Shown here piece by piece: positions 1 to 8,699 of a stretch of 59,474 nt of DNA. This DNA is from a virus. Each line of letters begins with the position of its first letter. Position 1 is the first letter of the stretch. The notes beneath the pieces are model-generated. The model saw only the letters and a list, made by a program, of their open reading frames with translations. It was not told the DNA's origin and searched no databases. The stretch covers positions 1 through 59,474 of the IMG/VR virus record IMGVR_UViG_3300001352_002199. One strand, given 5' to 3'. Both the position numbers and the translations under genes were made by a program.

Positions 1-904
1 AATTTACACTTGGAAACCAATTTAATTCGTTTTGAATTTTAGTATTATCAATTGCATAACGCCAATCGTGACCTAATCTATCTTTTACGAATTCTATTTG
101 ATCTTCATCTTTATCTAGTAGTTTTAGAATAGTTTTAACAATATCTATATTGCGTACTTCATTTTTGCCACCGATATTGTAAACTTGACCAATTTTCCCA
201 CCATGTAATACTGCATCGATACCAGAGCAATGATCTGAAACATGAATCCAGTCACGAATATTTCTACCATCACCATAAACAGGAAGTTTTTTGCCTGCCT
301 TAGCATTTTTAATCATTAATGGAATTAATTTTTCTTCGTGTTGATTTGGTCCGTAATTGTTTGAACAGCGAGTAATTAAAATAGGGTAATCGAAAGTCTC
401 ATAAAAACTGCGACATAATAAATCTGCACTCGCCTTGCTTGCTGAATAAGGGCTATTTGCTTGCAATGGAGTGTTTTCGGTAAAAGCATCATCTTCTTCA
501 CTTAAACTGCCATATACCTCGTCTGTGGACACTTGAAGGTATCTCTCGATACTAGAGCAATCGTGAAGCAAACTTAATAAAGAATGTGTTCCATTTATAT
601 TGGTTTTAATGAAGGGCGTTGAATTATTTATACTATTATCAACATGACTTTCAGCTGCGAAATTAACAATATAATTTATGTCATTCTTTTGTATTAAATT
701 ACGAATACTATCTGTATCATTAATATCACAAATTGATAAACTGTATCTGCCCGATTGATCTATCTCTTCGCTAATATTTTTATAGTTGGCCGCGTATGTT
801 TTCGAATCAACATTGTGAATGTGATAATCATATTTATGGAAAATATGTTTAATAAAGTTAGACCCAATAAAGCCTAATCCACCTGTGACTAATACACTTT
901 TCAT
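1..904 (-). CDS. rfbB: dTDP-glucose 4,6-dehydratase, cut by the window edge
   Basis: Reading from ATG at 904 toward base 1 gives an open frame of about 301 codons with no stop before the edge, so the C-terminus is missing. The N-terminus has the extended-SDR nucleotide-binding motif GGLGFIGSNF. Further on are STDEVYGSL, the catalytic YSASK and RCSNNYGP, which together are diagnostic of RmlB/RfbB. The family converts dTDP-glucose to dTDP-4-keto-6-deoxyglucose, the entry to rhamnose and related deoxysugars, in the cytoplasm. The ATG overlaps the TGA of the upstream gene (ATGA), so translation is probably coupled. It heads a sugar-modification island and likely makes an activated sugar for the nearby glycosyltransferases. 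Confidence 0.95.
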   Translation of the reverse strand, partial: MKSVLVTGGLGFIGSNFIKHIFHKYDYHIHNVDSKTYAANYKNISEEIDQSGRYSLSICDINDTDSIRNLIQKNDINYIVNFAAESHVDNSINNSTPFIKTNINGTHSLLSLLHDCSSIERYLQVSTDEVYGSLSEEDDAFTENTPLQANSPYSASKASADLLCRSFYETFDYPILITRCSNNYGPNQHEEKLIPLMIKNAKAGKKLPVYGDGRNIRDWIHVSDHCSGIDAVLHGGKIGQVYNIGGKNEVRNIDIVKTILKLLDKDEDQIEFVKDRLGHDWRYAIDNTKIQNELNWFPSVN

Positions 905-1440
905 TCTACATTATAAATTTCCGTATTAGGCTTAGGTATAAATTTTACACTATCATTTACTATATGGTCATCCCATATGATCTTATTTGTTGGCTGCGAG
1001 GCAAAATTGCCCTCTTTTAATTTTATAAAATGAAATGGTTTATAAAACTTTGGGTCTTCTGCACGATCTGACCCATAAGGTTCTAGGGTAAACATATATT
1101 GACCATGATGAAATTCTTTATCTTTGTCAAAAAACTTACAATTCATATATTTGAGGTAATCGTATTCAATAACACTATTAGAATAGCTAAATGAGTCGTA
1201 AGTCATTAAGAATGATAAATCTCTTTGTGGAGCTTCCTTGAGCCAACAAAAGGCATGCAAGGGTAGCTTTGTATATACTGCACCATTTTCAATCATAGCT
1301 ACAAATGTCATAGCTTGATTTTTAATTGTATGAACGCCGAAAATTACACAATTTAAATGATAGGGTATATCTTCAGAGTTGGAGACGAATTCTCTCCTTA
1401 AAAAACATTTTATAGCTGGTGTATTATTGCAAAGCTCCAC
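901..1440 (-). CDS. hypothetical protein of the glycan island
   Basis: A 179-residue protein that I do not recognise. It is rich in aromatic residues, with no signal peptide, membrane segment or clear catalytic motif. The start is GTG at 1440: the only nearby ATG (1444) is out of frame, and the GTG lies exactly 8 bases after the GTGTAA box that recurs at other unit starts. It overlaps the dTDP-glucose dehydratase by four bases, so the two are probably co-translated. A role in sugar modification is suggested only by context. Confidence 0.75.
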   Translation of the reverse strand: MELCNNTPAIKCFLRREFVSNSEDIPYHLNCVIFGVHTIKNQAMTFVAMIENGAVYTKLPLHAFCWLKEAPQRDLSFLMTYDSFSYSNSVIEYDYLKYMNCKFFDKDKEFHHGQYMFTLEPYGSDRAEDPKFYKPFHFIKLKEGNFASQPTNKIIWDDHIVNDSVKFIPKPNTEIYNVE

Positions 1441-1448
1441 GCATTATA

Positions 1449-1454
1449 TTACAC
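1449..1454 (-). promoter_or_regulatory. GTGTAA box (putative phage promoter, leaderless)
   Basis: On the minus strand GTGTAA is followed by 8 bases and the GTG start at 1440. It lies right at the stop codon of the upstream gene, with no Shine-Dalgarno between box and start. It is one of eleven such boxes in the window. Confidence 0.55.
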
Positions 1455-2327
1455 TCAAATCACATATTTAGATAATGAATCTTTTAATGCTTCTTGAGCA
1501 GTTCTAATCGAAATATACTGTTCAATTTTTGATGTATCTAAAACACAATTTGAACGAGGAGCAGTAACTTCTTGCATGAAATTATCTAGCTTACTAAAGA
1601 ACTTAAACTCTTTATTTATCTTTAAATGCTCTTGCATTAATTCAACTACTTCTTTAGTAGTAACACTACCTTTATTTGTTATATTGTAGATGCCAAATGG
1701 GACATTTTGCTCGATTAAATCAATAGTATATTTTGCAAAATCAGTGCGATGAGAAAGAGAATTGCGCACATCTAATAATTGATCATAAGTCAATAATTTA
1801 GTTAAATAATTGCGAGGAGAAGCGAATTCATCAAATGGTATACGCAATCTAAAAATATAACTATTTGGCGCATTTTGCTTCACAATTTTTTCTGCAAGTG
1901 CTTTTGTGCCACTATAAAAACTACCATTTTGAAAATCAAAATTAGGGGCATCTTCTTCGGTGAAATCTTTAGAGTATCCGCCATAAATACAACCAGAAGA
2001 TATATGGGTGTATAAATAACCTTTATTTGCGCAAAGTTGCGAAAGCATTGCGGGAAATATTACATTGCCTTCAACTGTATCTGCTTTATTTAGTTCACAA
2101 GCATCCACATTTGGTTTACCAATATATCCCGCGCAATTAATTATAGAAACATTGTGGTGTGCAACTGTTTTTTTATAAGCATTATTTGATAGCCAATTAT
2201 CAAAAATTTTCATATTTGTATAATCAACTTTAGAACGACTGAGAGCCCAATAAGGTAAATCGCGTGACGTTAATTCTTTCATTATAGCTTGTGCTATATA
2301 TCCGTTTTTTCCTAGTATTATGTACAT
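1455..2327 (-). CDS. extended-SDR sugar reductase/epimerase (RmlD-like)
   Basis: A 290-residue extended short-chain dehydrogenase. The N-terminus MYIILGKNGYIAQA carries the GxxGxxA dinucleotide-binding motif. ISSGCIYGG and YSGTKALAE supply the Ser and the YxxxK pair. The length and the short N-terminal loop resemble dTDP-4-dehydrorhamnose reductase, which would act after the dTDP-glucose dehydratase encoded nearby. A different NDP-sugar epimerase or reductase is possible. The stop at 1455 touches the GTGTAA box of the next gene. Confidence 0.8.
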   Translation of the reverse strand: MYIILGKNGYIAQAIMKELTSRDLPYWALSRSKVDYTNMKIFDNWLSNNAYKKTVAHHNVSIINCAGYIGKPNVDACELNKADTVEGNVIFPAMLSQLCANKGYLYTHISSGCIYGGYSKDFTEEDAPNFDFQNGSFYSGTKALAEKIVKQNAPNSYIFRLRIPFDEFASPRNYLTKLLTYDQLLDVRNSLSHRTDFAKYTIDLIEQNVPFGIYNITNKGSVTTKEVVELMQEHLKINKEFKFFSKLDNFMQEVTAPRSNCVLDTSKIEQYISIRTAQEALKDSLSKYVI

Positions 2328-2335
2328 AAAATATT

Positions 2336-3049
2336 TTAAGCGTAGTGATGATTGCCGTATGAACCCCTTTGTTCAAATTTATCTCTTAGGTTTGGTTTGA
2401 TTTGAGGTATTACTTCATGTTTTAATAAACATAAATTCCATGTAGGTTGATCTCTAAAGGTAATGTCTGATTGAGTGTAAATTTCCCAAAAATTTGTAGT
2501 GACTTTTTTAACTAAGTCATTGGGAGTATAGCCAAAAATTGTGTTTTCAAAATATTGTTTGGCTGAAAGAGAAATTTCTGGAAATTCTTTTTTAAAAAAT
2601 AAAAGTGTTTTCGAGATGCTGTCTTTAGAATCTTTGCGACCCCAAATTATTAATTGGCATTCACGCTTAACTCCTTTATTGTGGCAAGTGGGATGTTTGT
2701 ATTGAAGAAAGGGATAAGGTTTAGATATAAAAGTATTTGATATAGATACCCAGTCAACATTACATTTTGGGTTCAAATGAACATCGCAATAATATATACA
2801 ATCATAATCTACACCCATAGAATCTAATAATTCCCAGCCCATAAATTTAGCATATCGAGACTTTCTTACATTGCAATTCAAGTTAGATATATTGGGATTA
2901 TTGGAAATATTGTGCACATCCCAATCTGTGTCGAAATCTTTTTGATCTCTGTCGCTAAATAAAAAGTAATCACAACCATCAACCCGTTGAAATCTAGCGG
3001 GATTGTTTCCACGTTTACCAAAAAGAGATGTAATAAATGCTATTTTCAT
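2336..3049 (-). CDS. DUF616-like putative glycosyltransferase
   Basis: A 237-residue protein starting MKIAFITSLFGKRG. RKSRYAKFMGWEL followed by YDCIYYCDVHL resembles the DUF616 (TOD1/MUCI70-type) family of predicted GT-A glycosyltransferases, where an acidic cluster after a short hydrophobic strand would bind metal and nucleotide sugar. It has no signal peptide. A Shine-Dalgarno-like GGAGA sits 6-7 bases before the ATG. It lies three bases after a sulfotransferase and before the reductase, so it is probably in the same operon. The family assignment is from memory of motifs. Confidence 0.6.
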   Translation of the reverse strand: MKIAFITSLFGKRGNNPARFQRVDGCDYFLFSDRDQKDFDTDWDVHNISNNPNISNLNCNVRKSRYAKFMGWELLDSMGVDYDCIYYCDVHLNPKCNVDWVSISNTFISKPYPFLQYKHPTCHNKGVKRECQLIIWGRKDSKDSISKTLLFFKKEFPEISLSAKQYFENTIFGYTPNDLVKKVTTNFWEIYTQSDITFRDQPTWNLCLLKHEVIPQIKPNLRDKFEQRGSYGNHHYA

Positions 3050-3051
3050 AT

Positions 3052-3630
3052 TTATTCTCCAAATTTATACCCGAAATACTCAATGTCTTTTGCATATTGT
3101 TCCGCAACGATTGCGCGAGTTTCGTCATCGTAGTATTCGGTGTAGTGTTTGTGTTTAGTGGTGTTTTCGTGTGAAAGTTCTTGTCTTGGAATTTCAATTA
3201 TATCACAAACCGTTTCAAAGTCTTCTTGTAAATTTTCAAATCGACCTATAAAATCTATATGTTTATCTATAAATTCAACTTGCTTGTTGACATGTCTTAT
3301 CTGCCAATTTTTTGGAGTTTTTAAGAATTCTAAAAAACTAATGTTTTTAAATTGCGGACCCCAATTATACTCACTTGCTACTTTGTCGAATGGGTTTCGC
3401 ACAAATGTAAAAGAAAAATATTTTTCTCTGAATGTTATGTCAAATTCTTCATGAAATGCATGACCTTTAATGCCAGAATCTAGATGATATTGATTTTGTA
3501 TATTTTGCGGAAGAAGCGATAATCTTTCGGGCCTTTTAATACCCTCAAGATTTAAGAGATGCTTCTCTATAGATGTTCCCGCGCATTTTGGAACATGAAT
3601 AAAGATGTATTTATAATTATGACTAATCAT
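3052..3630 (-). CDS. sulfotransferase (Sulfotransfer_2-like)
   Basis: A 192-residue protein with both PAPS-binding signatures: FIHVPKCAGTS at residues 10-20 (5'-phosphosulfate loop, Lys15) and FVRNPFDKVAS at 76-86 (3'-phosphate binding). These are typical of cytosolic or Golgi-type carbohydrate sulfotransferases, which move sulfate from PAPS to a hydroxyl or amino group. The acceptor cannot be told from sequence; the neighbours suggest a glycan. It is short for the family but has both binding halves. It overlaps the next upstream gene by 8 bases. It is one of five sulfotransferases in the window. Confidence 0.85.
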   Translation of the reverse strand: MISHNYKYIFIHVPKCAGTSIEKHLLNLEGIKRPERLSLLPQNIQNQYHLDSGIKGHAFHEEFDITFREKYFSFTFVRNPFDKVASEYNWGPQFKNISFLEFLKTPKNWQIRHVNKQVEFIDKHIDFIGRFENLQEDFETVCDIIEIPRQELSHENTTKHKHYTEYYDDETRAIVAEQYAKDIEYFGYKFGE

Positions 3631-3865
3631 GATTCTCTAAGTCCCAAAAATCGTTATAAAATTTCTTAGCGTTATACTCATGTAGTTTTTTGCTAATAAG
3701 TTTTCCTTTTTCATATGTGGATTCTAAGGTGTGTAAAATTTTTTTATATTTATCATCTTTGCGAGCAGAAAGCTCTTTGTAAACTTTTCGATGAAGCTCA
3801 CAGATAGTTCGCATTGGAGCCGTGCGATTATTTTTAATGTGTTGTTCTAAGTTGTCCTCACCCAT
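3623..3865 (-). CDS. small hypothetical protein
   Basis: An 80-residue, highly charged, probably helical protein (MGEDNLEQHIKNN..., many Lys and Glu) with no recognised domain. It overlaps the sulfotransferase by 8 bases and the following upstream gene by 8 bases, as expected for a translated member of a compact phage operon. Confidence 0.6.
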   Translation of the reverse strand: MGEDNLEQHIKNNRTAPMRTICELHRKVYKELSARKDDKYKKILHTLESTYEKGKLISKKLHEYNAKKFYNDFWDLENHD

Positions 3866-4073
3866 CTTTTACGCTTCCTTCATTATGCTTGTTTTTTTGA
3901 TACCAATCTTCTGATTTTGATGTTGCATGTTGTTCAAATTTACACAACATTTTCTTTGCCATATCAAACATTTCTTCAATCATTGGCAGAATATCATCGC
4001 TTTCATTCATTGTTTTAAGTTCAGAATGTATTTCCTTTAGCTCTTTTAAAATTGTTTTGTCGTCGTAATTCAT
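3858..4073 (-). CDS. small hypothetical protein, coiled-coil-like
   Basis: A 71-residue charged protein with a heptad-like N-terminal half (ILKELKEIHSELKTM). It has no recognised domain. An AGAGA sequence precedes the ATG. It overlaps the downstream 80-residue gene by 8 bases. Function unknown. Confidence 0.6.
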   Translation of the reverse strand: MNYDDKTILKELKEIHSELKTMNESDDILPMIEEMFDMAKKMLCKFEQHATSKSEDWYQKNKHNEGSVKDG

Positions 4074-4091
4074 TCTCTATATATTATATCC

Positions 4092-4914
<823 letters not shown>

Positions 4915-4918
4915 ATTT

Positions 4919-5476
4919 TTACTCTCCTATAGTTTGCGTTTCAGCGCACCATAATTTCATAGTGAAGCCTTTTTCTTGTAATTTTTTGACTAAATTATTA
5001 TGAAATTGTGTGCTAATATTTTTTAATTTACCCAAATGCCACTCTCCATATAGTGTGTTTATATAACCGTCAAACAAACCATCCTCTAGCATCTTGGGTA
5101 ATATATCATACTCTGACCCTTCGATGTCCATCTTGAGGATAATATAATCGTCTTTATTGAAGTTTTTAATAATGAAATCAGAAATATCAATACAATTCAC
5201 TTTAATTTTCTTAGAGTTAAACATTCCAGTAGTTTTATCCGATCTAAGTGTACTACTTAAATTTGCTCCAACACGAAAACTCGACTCGCCATAAAATGTA
5301 GAAACAGCATAATCGTAAATTTTAAAATCAGGGAATTTGGATTTATACTCTTCCACCATGCTAGGATTGCATTCAAAGCTATGTATTTCGTAATCTTTAG
5401 AATCAATAAATGATTTCAAAAATAAATCTACAGAACAACCATTATTGGCGCCGAGATCTATAAATATTTTTTTCAT
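4919..5476 (-). CDS. FkbM-family methyltransferase
   Basis: A 185-residue SAM-dependent methyltransferase. Motif I is IDLGANNGCS (residues 6-15), the acidic end of strand 2 is in HSFECNPSMV, and MDIEGSEYDIL is the FkbM hallmark. The family O-methylates sugars and polyketides. Between glycosyltransferases it probably methylates a glycan hydroxyl. It is somewhat shorter than the usual family but covers the whole core. The start overlaps no other gene and the spacing to neighbours is about 4-10 bases. Confidence 0.85.
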   Translation of the reverse strand: MKKIFIDLGANNGCSVDLFLKSFIDSKDYEIHSFECNPSMVEEYKSKFPDFKIYDYAVSTFYGESSFRVGANLSSTLRSDKTTGMFNSKKIKVNCIDISDFIIKNFNKDDYIILKMDIEGSEYDILPKMLEDGLFDGYINTLYGEWHLGKLKNISTQFHNNLVKKLQEKGFTMKLWCAETQTIGE

Positions 5477-5485
5477 AAATTTTGA

Positions 5486-6220
5486 TTATTTATGATAAAT
5501 ATAAAAACTTTCATCTTTAAAAGCATACCTCTTAAAAGGAGAAAAGATAGAACTATCTATTGGTATATTTTTAGTTTTAAGCATGATATTGAGCAGTAGA
5601 TTGTTGCAGTTTATTTTGGGACTCGAGCTGGAGACATCTTCCATTAAGTACACGTACTCCTTTAGGAAACTATGTATTAGTTCGATATAACCACCCCATA
5701 CTCCAGCATTTAATGGAGTTGTAGGGAGTTTTATGTATGAATTAATATCTAAATTAGAGGATGACTTAAGGGTTTGTAATTGAGTTCTATAGTGGTTATT
5801 AAAGAAATTAACCTCACTCGATGTTTCTTCGCAAATTTGAATTGTTTCTTTATCCATTTTTTGAATTGGGTTTTTTCGAATAAAAACATCACTAGCATCA
5901 GAAAACAAAATATGAGTAAAGTTTTTCGATAAATGAAAATTATCTAAATAGATTTTAAATCTATAATCATTATTTGATAAATTGGTGTTATTAGGAGAAA
6001 TGCGAACAAAATGAATGTTTCTATTGGATTTGGTAATATTACCTTCGATGTGATTCGATACACTGCCGTCGTGAAAAATAAAAAGATCGATGTCATTTTG
6101 AATACAACCAATCATTAAAGGGTAAAAAACACACTCAAAATTAGCTGGAAAACTAAAATTTCTCTGCGGGTCTAAACCGCAAGAAAGATATGTTGTAAAT
6201 ATACAAAGTTTATTGTTCAT
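5486..6220 (-). CDS. putative GT-A fold glycosyltransferase
   Basis: A 244-residue protein with FTHILFSDASDVFI (around residues 100-114), a metal-binding DxD-type strand, and TTPLNAGVWGGYI later, which resembles the acceptor-side LNAGV/NGG motif of GT-A transferases. It has no signal or membrane segment. It lies in the first glycan island between an FkbM methyltransferase and a DUF1796-like gene. Sugar and acceptor are unknown. Confidence 0.65.
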   Translation of the reverse strand: MNNKLCIFTTYLSCGLDPQRNFSFPANFECVFYPLMIGCIQNDIDLFIFHDGSVSNHIEGNITKSNRNIHFVRISPNNTNLSNNDYRFKIYLDNFHLSKNFTHILFSDASDVFIRKNPIQKMDKETIQICEETSSEVNFFNNHYRTQLQTLKSSSNLDINSYIKLPTTPLNAGVWGGYIELIHSFLKEYVYLMEDVSSSSPKINCNNLLLNIMLKTKNIPIDSSIFSPFKRYAFKDESFYIYHK

Positions 6221-6228
6221 TTATATAT

Positions 6229-6783
6229 TTATCTAATATGTAGGAATTTAATTGTTTTATTGCCATAATGTTTATAAATTGAGTTGATTATAGTGCTTTC
6301 ATTAAGTTTTGAGTATTTACTTGACTCCTTATACAAAAAAACAATGTCATCATACTTGATTGAGGTGTTTTTGAAGTTTTTAATTCTTTGTTCGTATCGT
6401 TGACGAAATTTATGAAAATTATTTCTAATATAGAATTCATCATCATTACGACCTTCAGAAAAGAGATGTGAGTGCCCTCCTCCTTCGTGGTTAAAGACTA
6501 TGCCTGCGTCATTTGTTATAGCGGTACCTCCAGGGCCCGCATTTGACCTATTGCCTGAAGCATTGCCCCATGCACAAACTCGCAAGCCTTTGAAGAAAGT
6601 TTCAAAATTATGCTCTAATAAATCTTCGACTGCAGAAGGAGGAGAAATGCAAAGATCAAAAGGGTGTGTTCGGTACCCATTAGATCTGCCTGTTTTATAT
6701 TGATTTTTGAGATTGATTCTAGGATCGCAGTTCCAACCTAATGAAATCCAATTTAAATGAGGGTAAATCTTTTCTGTGGTCAT
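6229..6783 (-). CDS. DUF1796-like putative papain-fold protein, second copy
   Basis: 184 residues. WISLGWNCDPRIN...GYRTHPFDLCISPP matches the DUF1796 signature (SLGxNC, then HPFDW-like), with Cys19 as the possible nucleophile. FNHEGGGHSHLF would carry the His. It is more divergent than the copy at 4228-4914, and the C-terminal half is short. Catalysis is not demonstrated. The upstream spacing to the GT2 gene is 18 bases. Confidence 0.6.
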   Translation of the reverse strand: MTTEKIYPHLNWISLGWNCDPRINLKNQYKTGRSNGYRTHPFDLCISPPSAVEDLLEHNFETFFKGLRVCAWGNASGNRSNAGPGGTAITNDAGIVFNHEGGGHSHLFSEGRNDDEFYIRNNFHKFRQRYEQRIKNFKNTSIKYDDIVFLYKESSKYSKLNESTIINSIYKHYGNKTIKFLHIR

Positions 6784-6801
6784 TTTTTTACAAGACTATT
6801 A

Positions 6802-7380
6802 TTAATATCCAACATGATAACATATTTCGTCAGTTATGGTATAATTATAACCTTGATTGATTAAGTTTTTAACAAATTCAAAATCCTCGCCACCCTCATT
6901 TTTAGGAAATAAAATTGGCTCTTTGGGAGTTTTAAAGGAAAAGGAAATGCCTACATTACCAAAACGAATTTGATTGTAGTTTGGTCGAGGTATAATTGTG
7001 TTATTTTTAGTACAATGCATTCGAAAAATGACAAGGTCAAATTGAGAATACTTAGATAAAAGTAAATCGACATAATTAGGGGTTATAGTGTCATCGTCAT
7101 CTAAAAAAGACGTCCAAGTTGTGTCGACATTTTGAAGGCCAATATTGCGTACAAGACCAGCTTCATTGTGAGGATACGAAGAGTCTGTGATTCTTCCTAA
7201 TTTTTCTGTTTGCAAAGTTGTGATCTTTTTACTTTGAAAATCTTCTGTGGGGTTTACTCCATCATATACAATGATCGATTTCCAGTTTGGGTTTGTTTGT
7301 GTGTGTAAAGAAGCTATGCTTCTACTTAATGTCGGGCGACCAATGCTAGGAATAATAAAAGTTGTACTCACTGCTGTCAT
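6802..7380 (-). CDS. family 2 glycosyltransferase
   Basis: 192 residues. The N-terminus STTFIIPSIGRPTLSRSIASLHTQTNPNW is the GT2 nucleotide-binding start. WTSFLDDDDTITPNYV (Asp94-97) is the metal-binding DxD region, and NEGGEDFEFV is the catalytic-base ED motif. It is a compact single-domain GT-A enzyme without membrane segments. The ATG overlaps the cupin gene stop (ATGA), so translation is probably coupled. Confidence 0.85.
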   Translation of the reverse strand: MTAVSTTFIIPSIGRPTLSRSIASLHTQTNPNWKSIIVYDGVNPTEDFQSKKITTLQTEKLGRITDSSYPHNEAGLVRNIGLQNVDTTWTSFLDDDDTITPNYVDLLLSKYSQFDLVIFRMHCTKNNTIIPRPNYNQIRFGNVGISFSFKTPKEPILFPKNEGGEDFEFVKNLINQGYNYTITDEICYHVGY

Positions 7381-7733
7381 GAACGCTCGTAATCGTCTTC
7401 AATTCTAACTATATCATCTTCTCCAAAATAAGTGCCTGTTTGAACTTCTATTAAAATCATATCTTCTGAATCGCTAGGGTTAGCCATTCGATGTTTATCT
7501 TCAAAACCAATTAATACAGTTTCTCCAACTTCATAATCTGTATCAATATCATTTAATGTAACACGAGCGACTCCTTGCACAACAGTCCATGCTTCTTGTC
7601 GATGATGGTGATATTGATAACTTAGCCTTTGTTGGGGCTTAACAACAATACGTTTAACTTTACAATACTCTGTGTCGAGTAAAATTTCATAATGTCCCCA
7701 AGGGCGAATTGATTCATCTTCTTGCTTATTCAT
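7377..7733 (-). CDS. cupin, type II mannose-6-phosphate isomerase domain
   Basis: 118 residues. RPWGHYEIL opens the domain. YQYHHHRQEAWTVVQG (His42-44, Glu47) supplies the metal ligands, and the end QTGTYFGEDDIVRIEDDY is the near-invariant tail of the ManC/RfbM C-terminal isomerase domain. Alone, this domain interconverts fructose-6-phosphate and mannose-6-phosphate, feeding GDP-mannose-type sugars. The pyrophosphorylase half is absent, as in other stand-alone phage and bacterial versions. Confidence 0.85.
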   Translation of the reverse strand: MNKQEDESIRPWGHYEILLDTEYCKVKRIVVKPQQRLSYQYHHHRQEAWTVVQGVARVTLNDIDTDYEVGETVLIGFEDKHRMANPSDSEDMILIEVQTGTYFGEDDIVRIEDDYERS

Positions 7734-8130
7734 TTAAAGTTATTATATCCCATCTGTTGTCATAATTCAACCGAAAAGTGCCTTGATAGCCATCTTTCCC
7801 CCAAGAGCATTCATTAGGAGAAAATAAACTCATAAAAAGTCGCCCGCTATCTTTTTTGTAAAGATAATACTCTTTGCCGATGACAGGCTTGAACCGCATT
7901 TCTGCATTAAATATCACTTCGTTCCATTCCAACTCTTTGGTTAGTTGTTGGTATTCTGATTTGAGTTTATCGAATCGCTCTTGATAGTGTTGGTTGGCTC
8001 GATGAACTGCTCCAATTTTCCAACCACCCAAACTATGGTTGGGCTTAATAATAGGAGCGCCCAAATCGCTAGCATAAGGTAAAGAATGAGGGTTTGGGAC
8101 GACATTGTCGGGCACTTGCTTTTCATCCAT
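7726..8130 (-). CDS. DUF2452-like conserved protein
   Basis: 134 residues. VPNPHSLPYASDLGAPIIKP at the N-terminus and the C-terminal pattern FKPVIGKEYYLYKKDSGRL...GTFRLN match DUF2452, a family of unknown function common in marine bacteria and phages. The middle is a predicted coiled coil (YQERFDKLKSEYQQLTKEL). The ATG at 8130 (MDEKQ) overlaps the stop of the upstream gene (TAATG) and is preferred over a TTG six bases earlier. It overlaps the cupin gene by 8 bases. Confidence 0.7.
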   Translation of the reverse strand: MDEKQVPDNVVPNPHSLPYASDLGAPIIKPNHSLGGWKIGAVHRANQHYQERFDKLKSEYQQLTKELEWNEVIFNAEMRFKPVIGKEYYLYKKDSGRLFMSLFSPNECSWGKDGYQGTFRLNYDNRWDIITLNE

Positions 8131-8321
8131 TACCAATTTTTAATTACGTTAGCCACTATAAAACCACAAGTAACCATATTTGTCAAGACTATAATGGTTC
8201 TTATTAATAAACTAATTTGTGCATCTTTTAACGAAAGAATAGGAATATCGGGTTCATCGTCGTCAGTTCTACCTACTCGATGATCTAATGTTCGCGCCCA
8301 TATTAACCATAATTTTTTCAT
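8130..8321 (-). CDS. small phage-type inner-membrane protein
   Basis: 63 residues beginning MKKLWLIWARTL. One hydrophobic stretch (SLLIRTIIVLTNMVTCGFIVANVI) forms a single C-terminal membrane helix after an acidic linker. The pattern KLWLIWA...IRTIIxxxxxVTxxFIxANxI recalls small membrane proteins of T4-like cyanophages, from memory. Function unknown. Confidence 0.7.
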   Translation of the reverse strand: MKKLWLIWARTLDHRVGRTDDDEPDIPILSLKDAQISLLIRTIIVLTNMVTCGFIVANVIKNW

Positions 8322-8337
8322 TCACCAAAATATTAAA

Positions 8338-8535
8338 CTAATCAATTTCGTCGCCTTGACGCCAATTCATGCACCATTTATAGCTTTGAACATTAACGAC
8401 TTCTTTTTTATCGTCTTCATTTAAATAAATAGTAGTCGTTCTTAAGTTAGTTTGCAGAGTATCAATTAATGCATATAGTTCGGCGATTTGTTTGTCTTTT
8501 TGTAAGAGTTGTTTTAATAAGTTTTTTTCGTCCAT
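8338..8535 (-). CDS. small coiled-coil hypothetical protein
   Basis: 65 residues. The N-terminal half is a leucine-rich coiled coil (LLKQLLQKDKQIAELYALIDTLQ) and the C-terminus has VQSYKWCMNWRQGDEID. No known domain. It opens a unit: a GTGTAA box ends 9 bases before the ATG. Confidence 0.65.
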   Translation of the reverse strand: MDEKNLLKQLLQKDKQIAELYALIDTLQTNLRTTTIYLNEDDKKEVVNVQSYKWCMNWRQGDEID

Positions 8536-8543
8536 CCAAGAAT

Positions 8544-8549
8544 TTACAC
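8544..8549 (-). promoter_or_regulatory. GTGTAA box (putative phage promoter, leaderless)
   Basis: ATAGTGTAA followed by exactly 8 bases and the ATG at 8535. It sits just past the stop of the 48-residue gene upstream. No Shine-Dalgarno is visible in the 8-base gap. Confidence 0.6.
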
Positions 8550-8552
8550 TAT

Positions 8553-8699
8553 TTAGCTGCTTTCAAGATGTTTTTTAACTAAATTTTTTATTTCAATTAC
8601 TTTTTCTTTATTATTTTCTTTGTATAACTTTAGGATAATAGAATTAACTAAAGCATTTACTCTTTCTTCCCAAGAATAATCTATTTCAAAACGATTCAT
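8553..8699 (-). CDS. 48-residue hypothetical protein
   Basis: A short frame from ATG 8699 to TAA 8553 (MNRFEIDYSWEERVNALVNS, then a Lys/Glu-rich helix ending KKHLESS). The ATG overlaps the TGA of the hibernation-factor-like gene upstream (ATGA), and there is no gap otherwise, which supports it as real. Function unknown. Confidence 0.6.
   Translation of the reverse strand: MNRFEIDYSWEERVNALVNSIILKLYKENNKEKVIEIKNLVKKHLESS

Noticed and set aside
943-951. GTGTAA inside the gene at 901-1440
   Set aside because: It lies within coding sequence and no start codon follows at 8-10 bases; counted as background.
7941-8126. 61-residue minus-strand frame inside the DUF2452-like gene
   Set aside because: It overlaps a recognisable conserved gene in another frame and has no start signal or similarity.
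8158-8186. TTGACA with a weak TTTTAT 17 bases on, inside the small membrane-protein gene
   Set aside because: The -10 box matches only 4 of 6 bases and it is within a coding region without a unit boundary.
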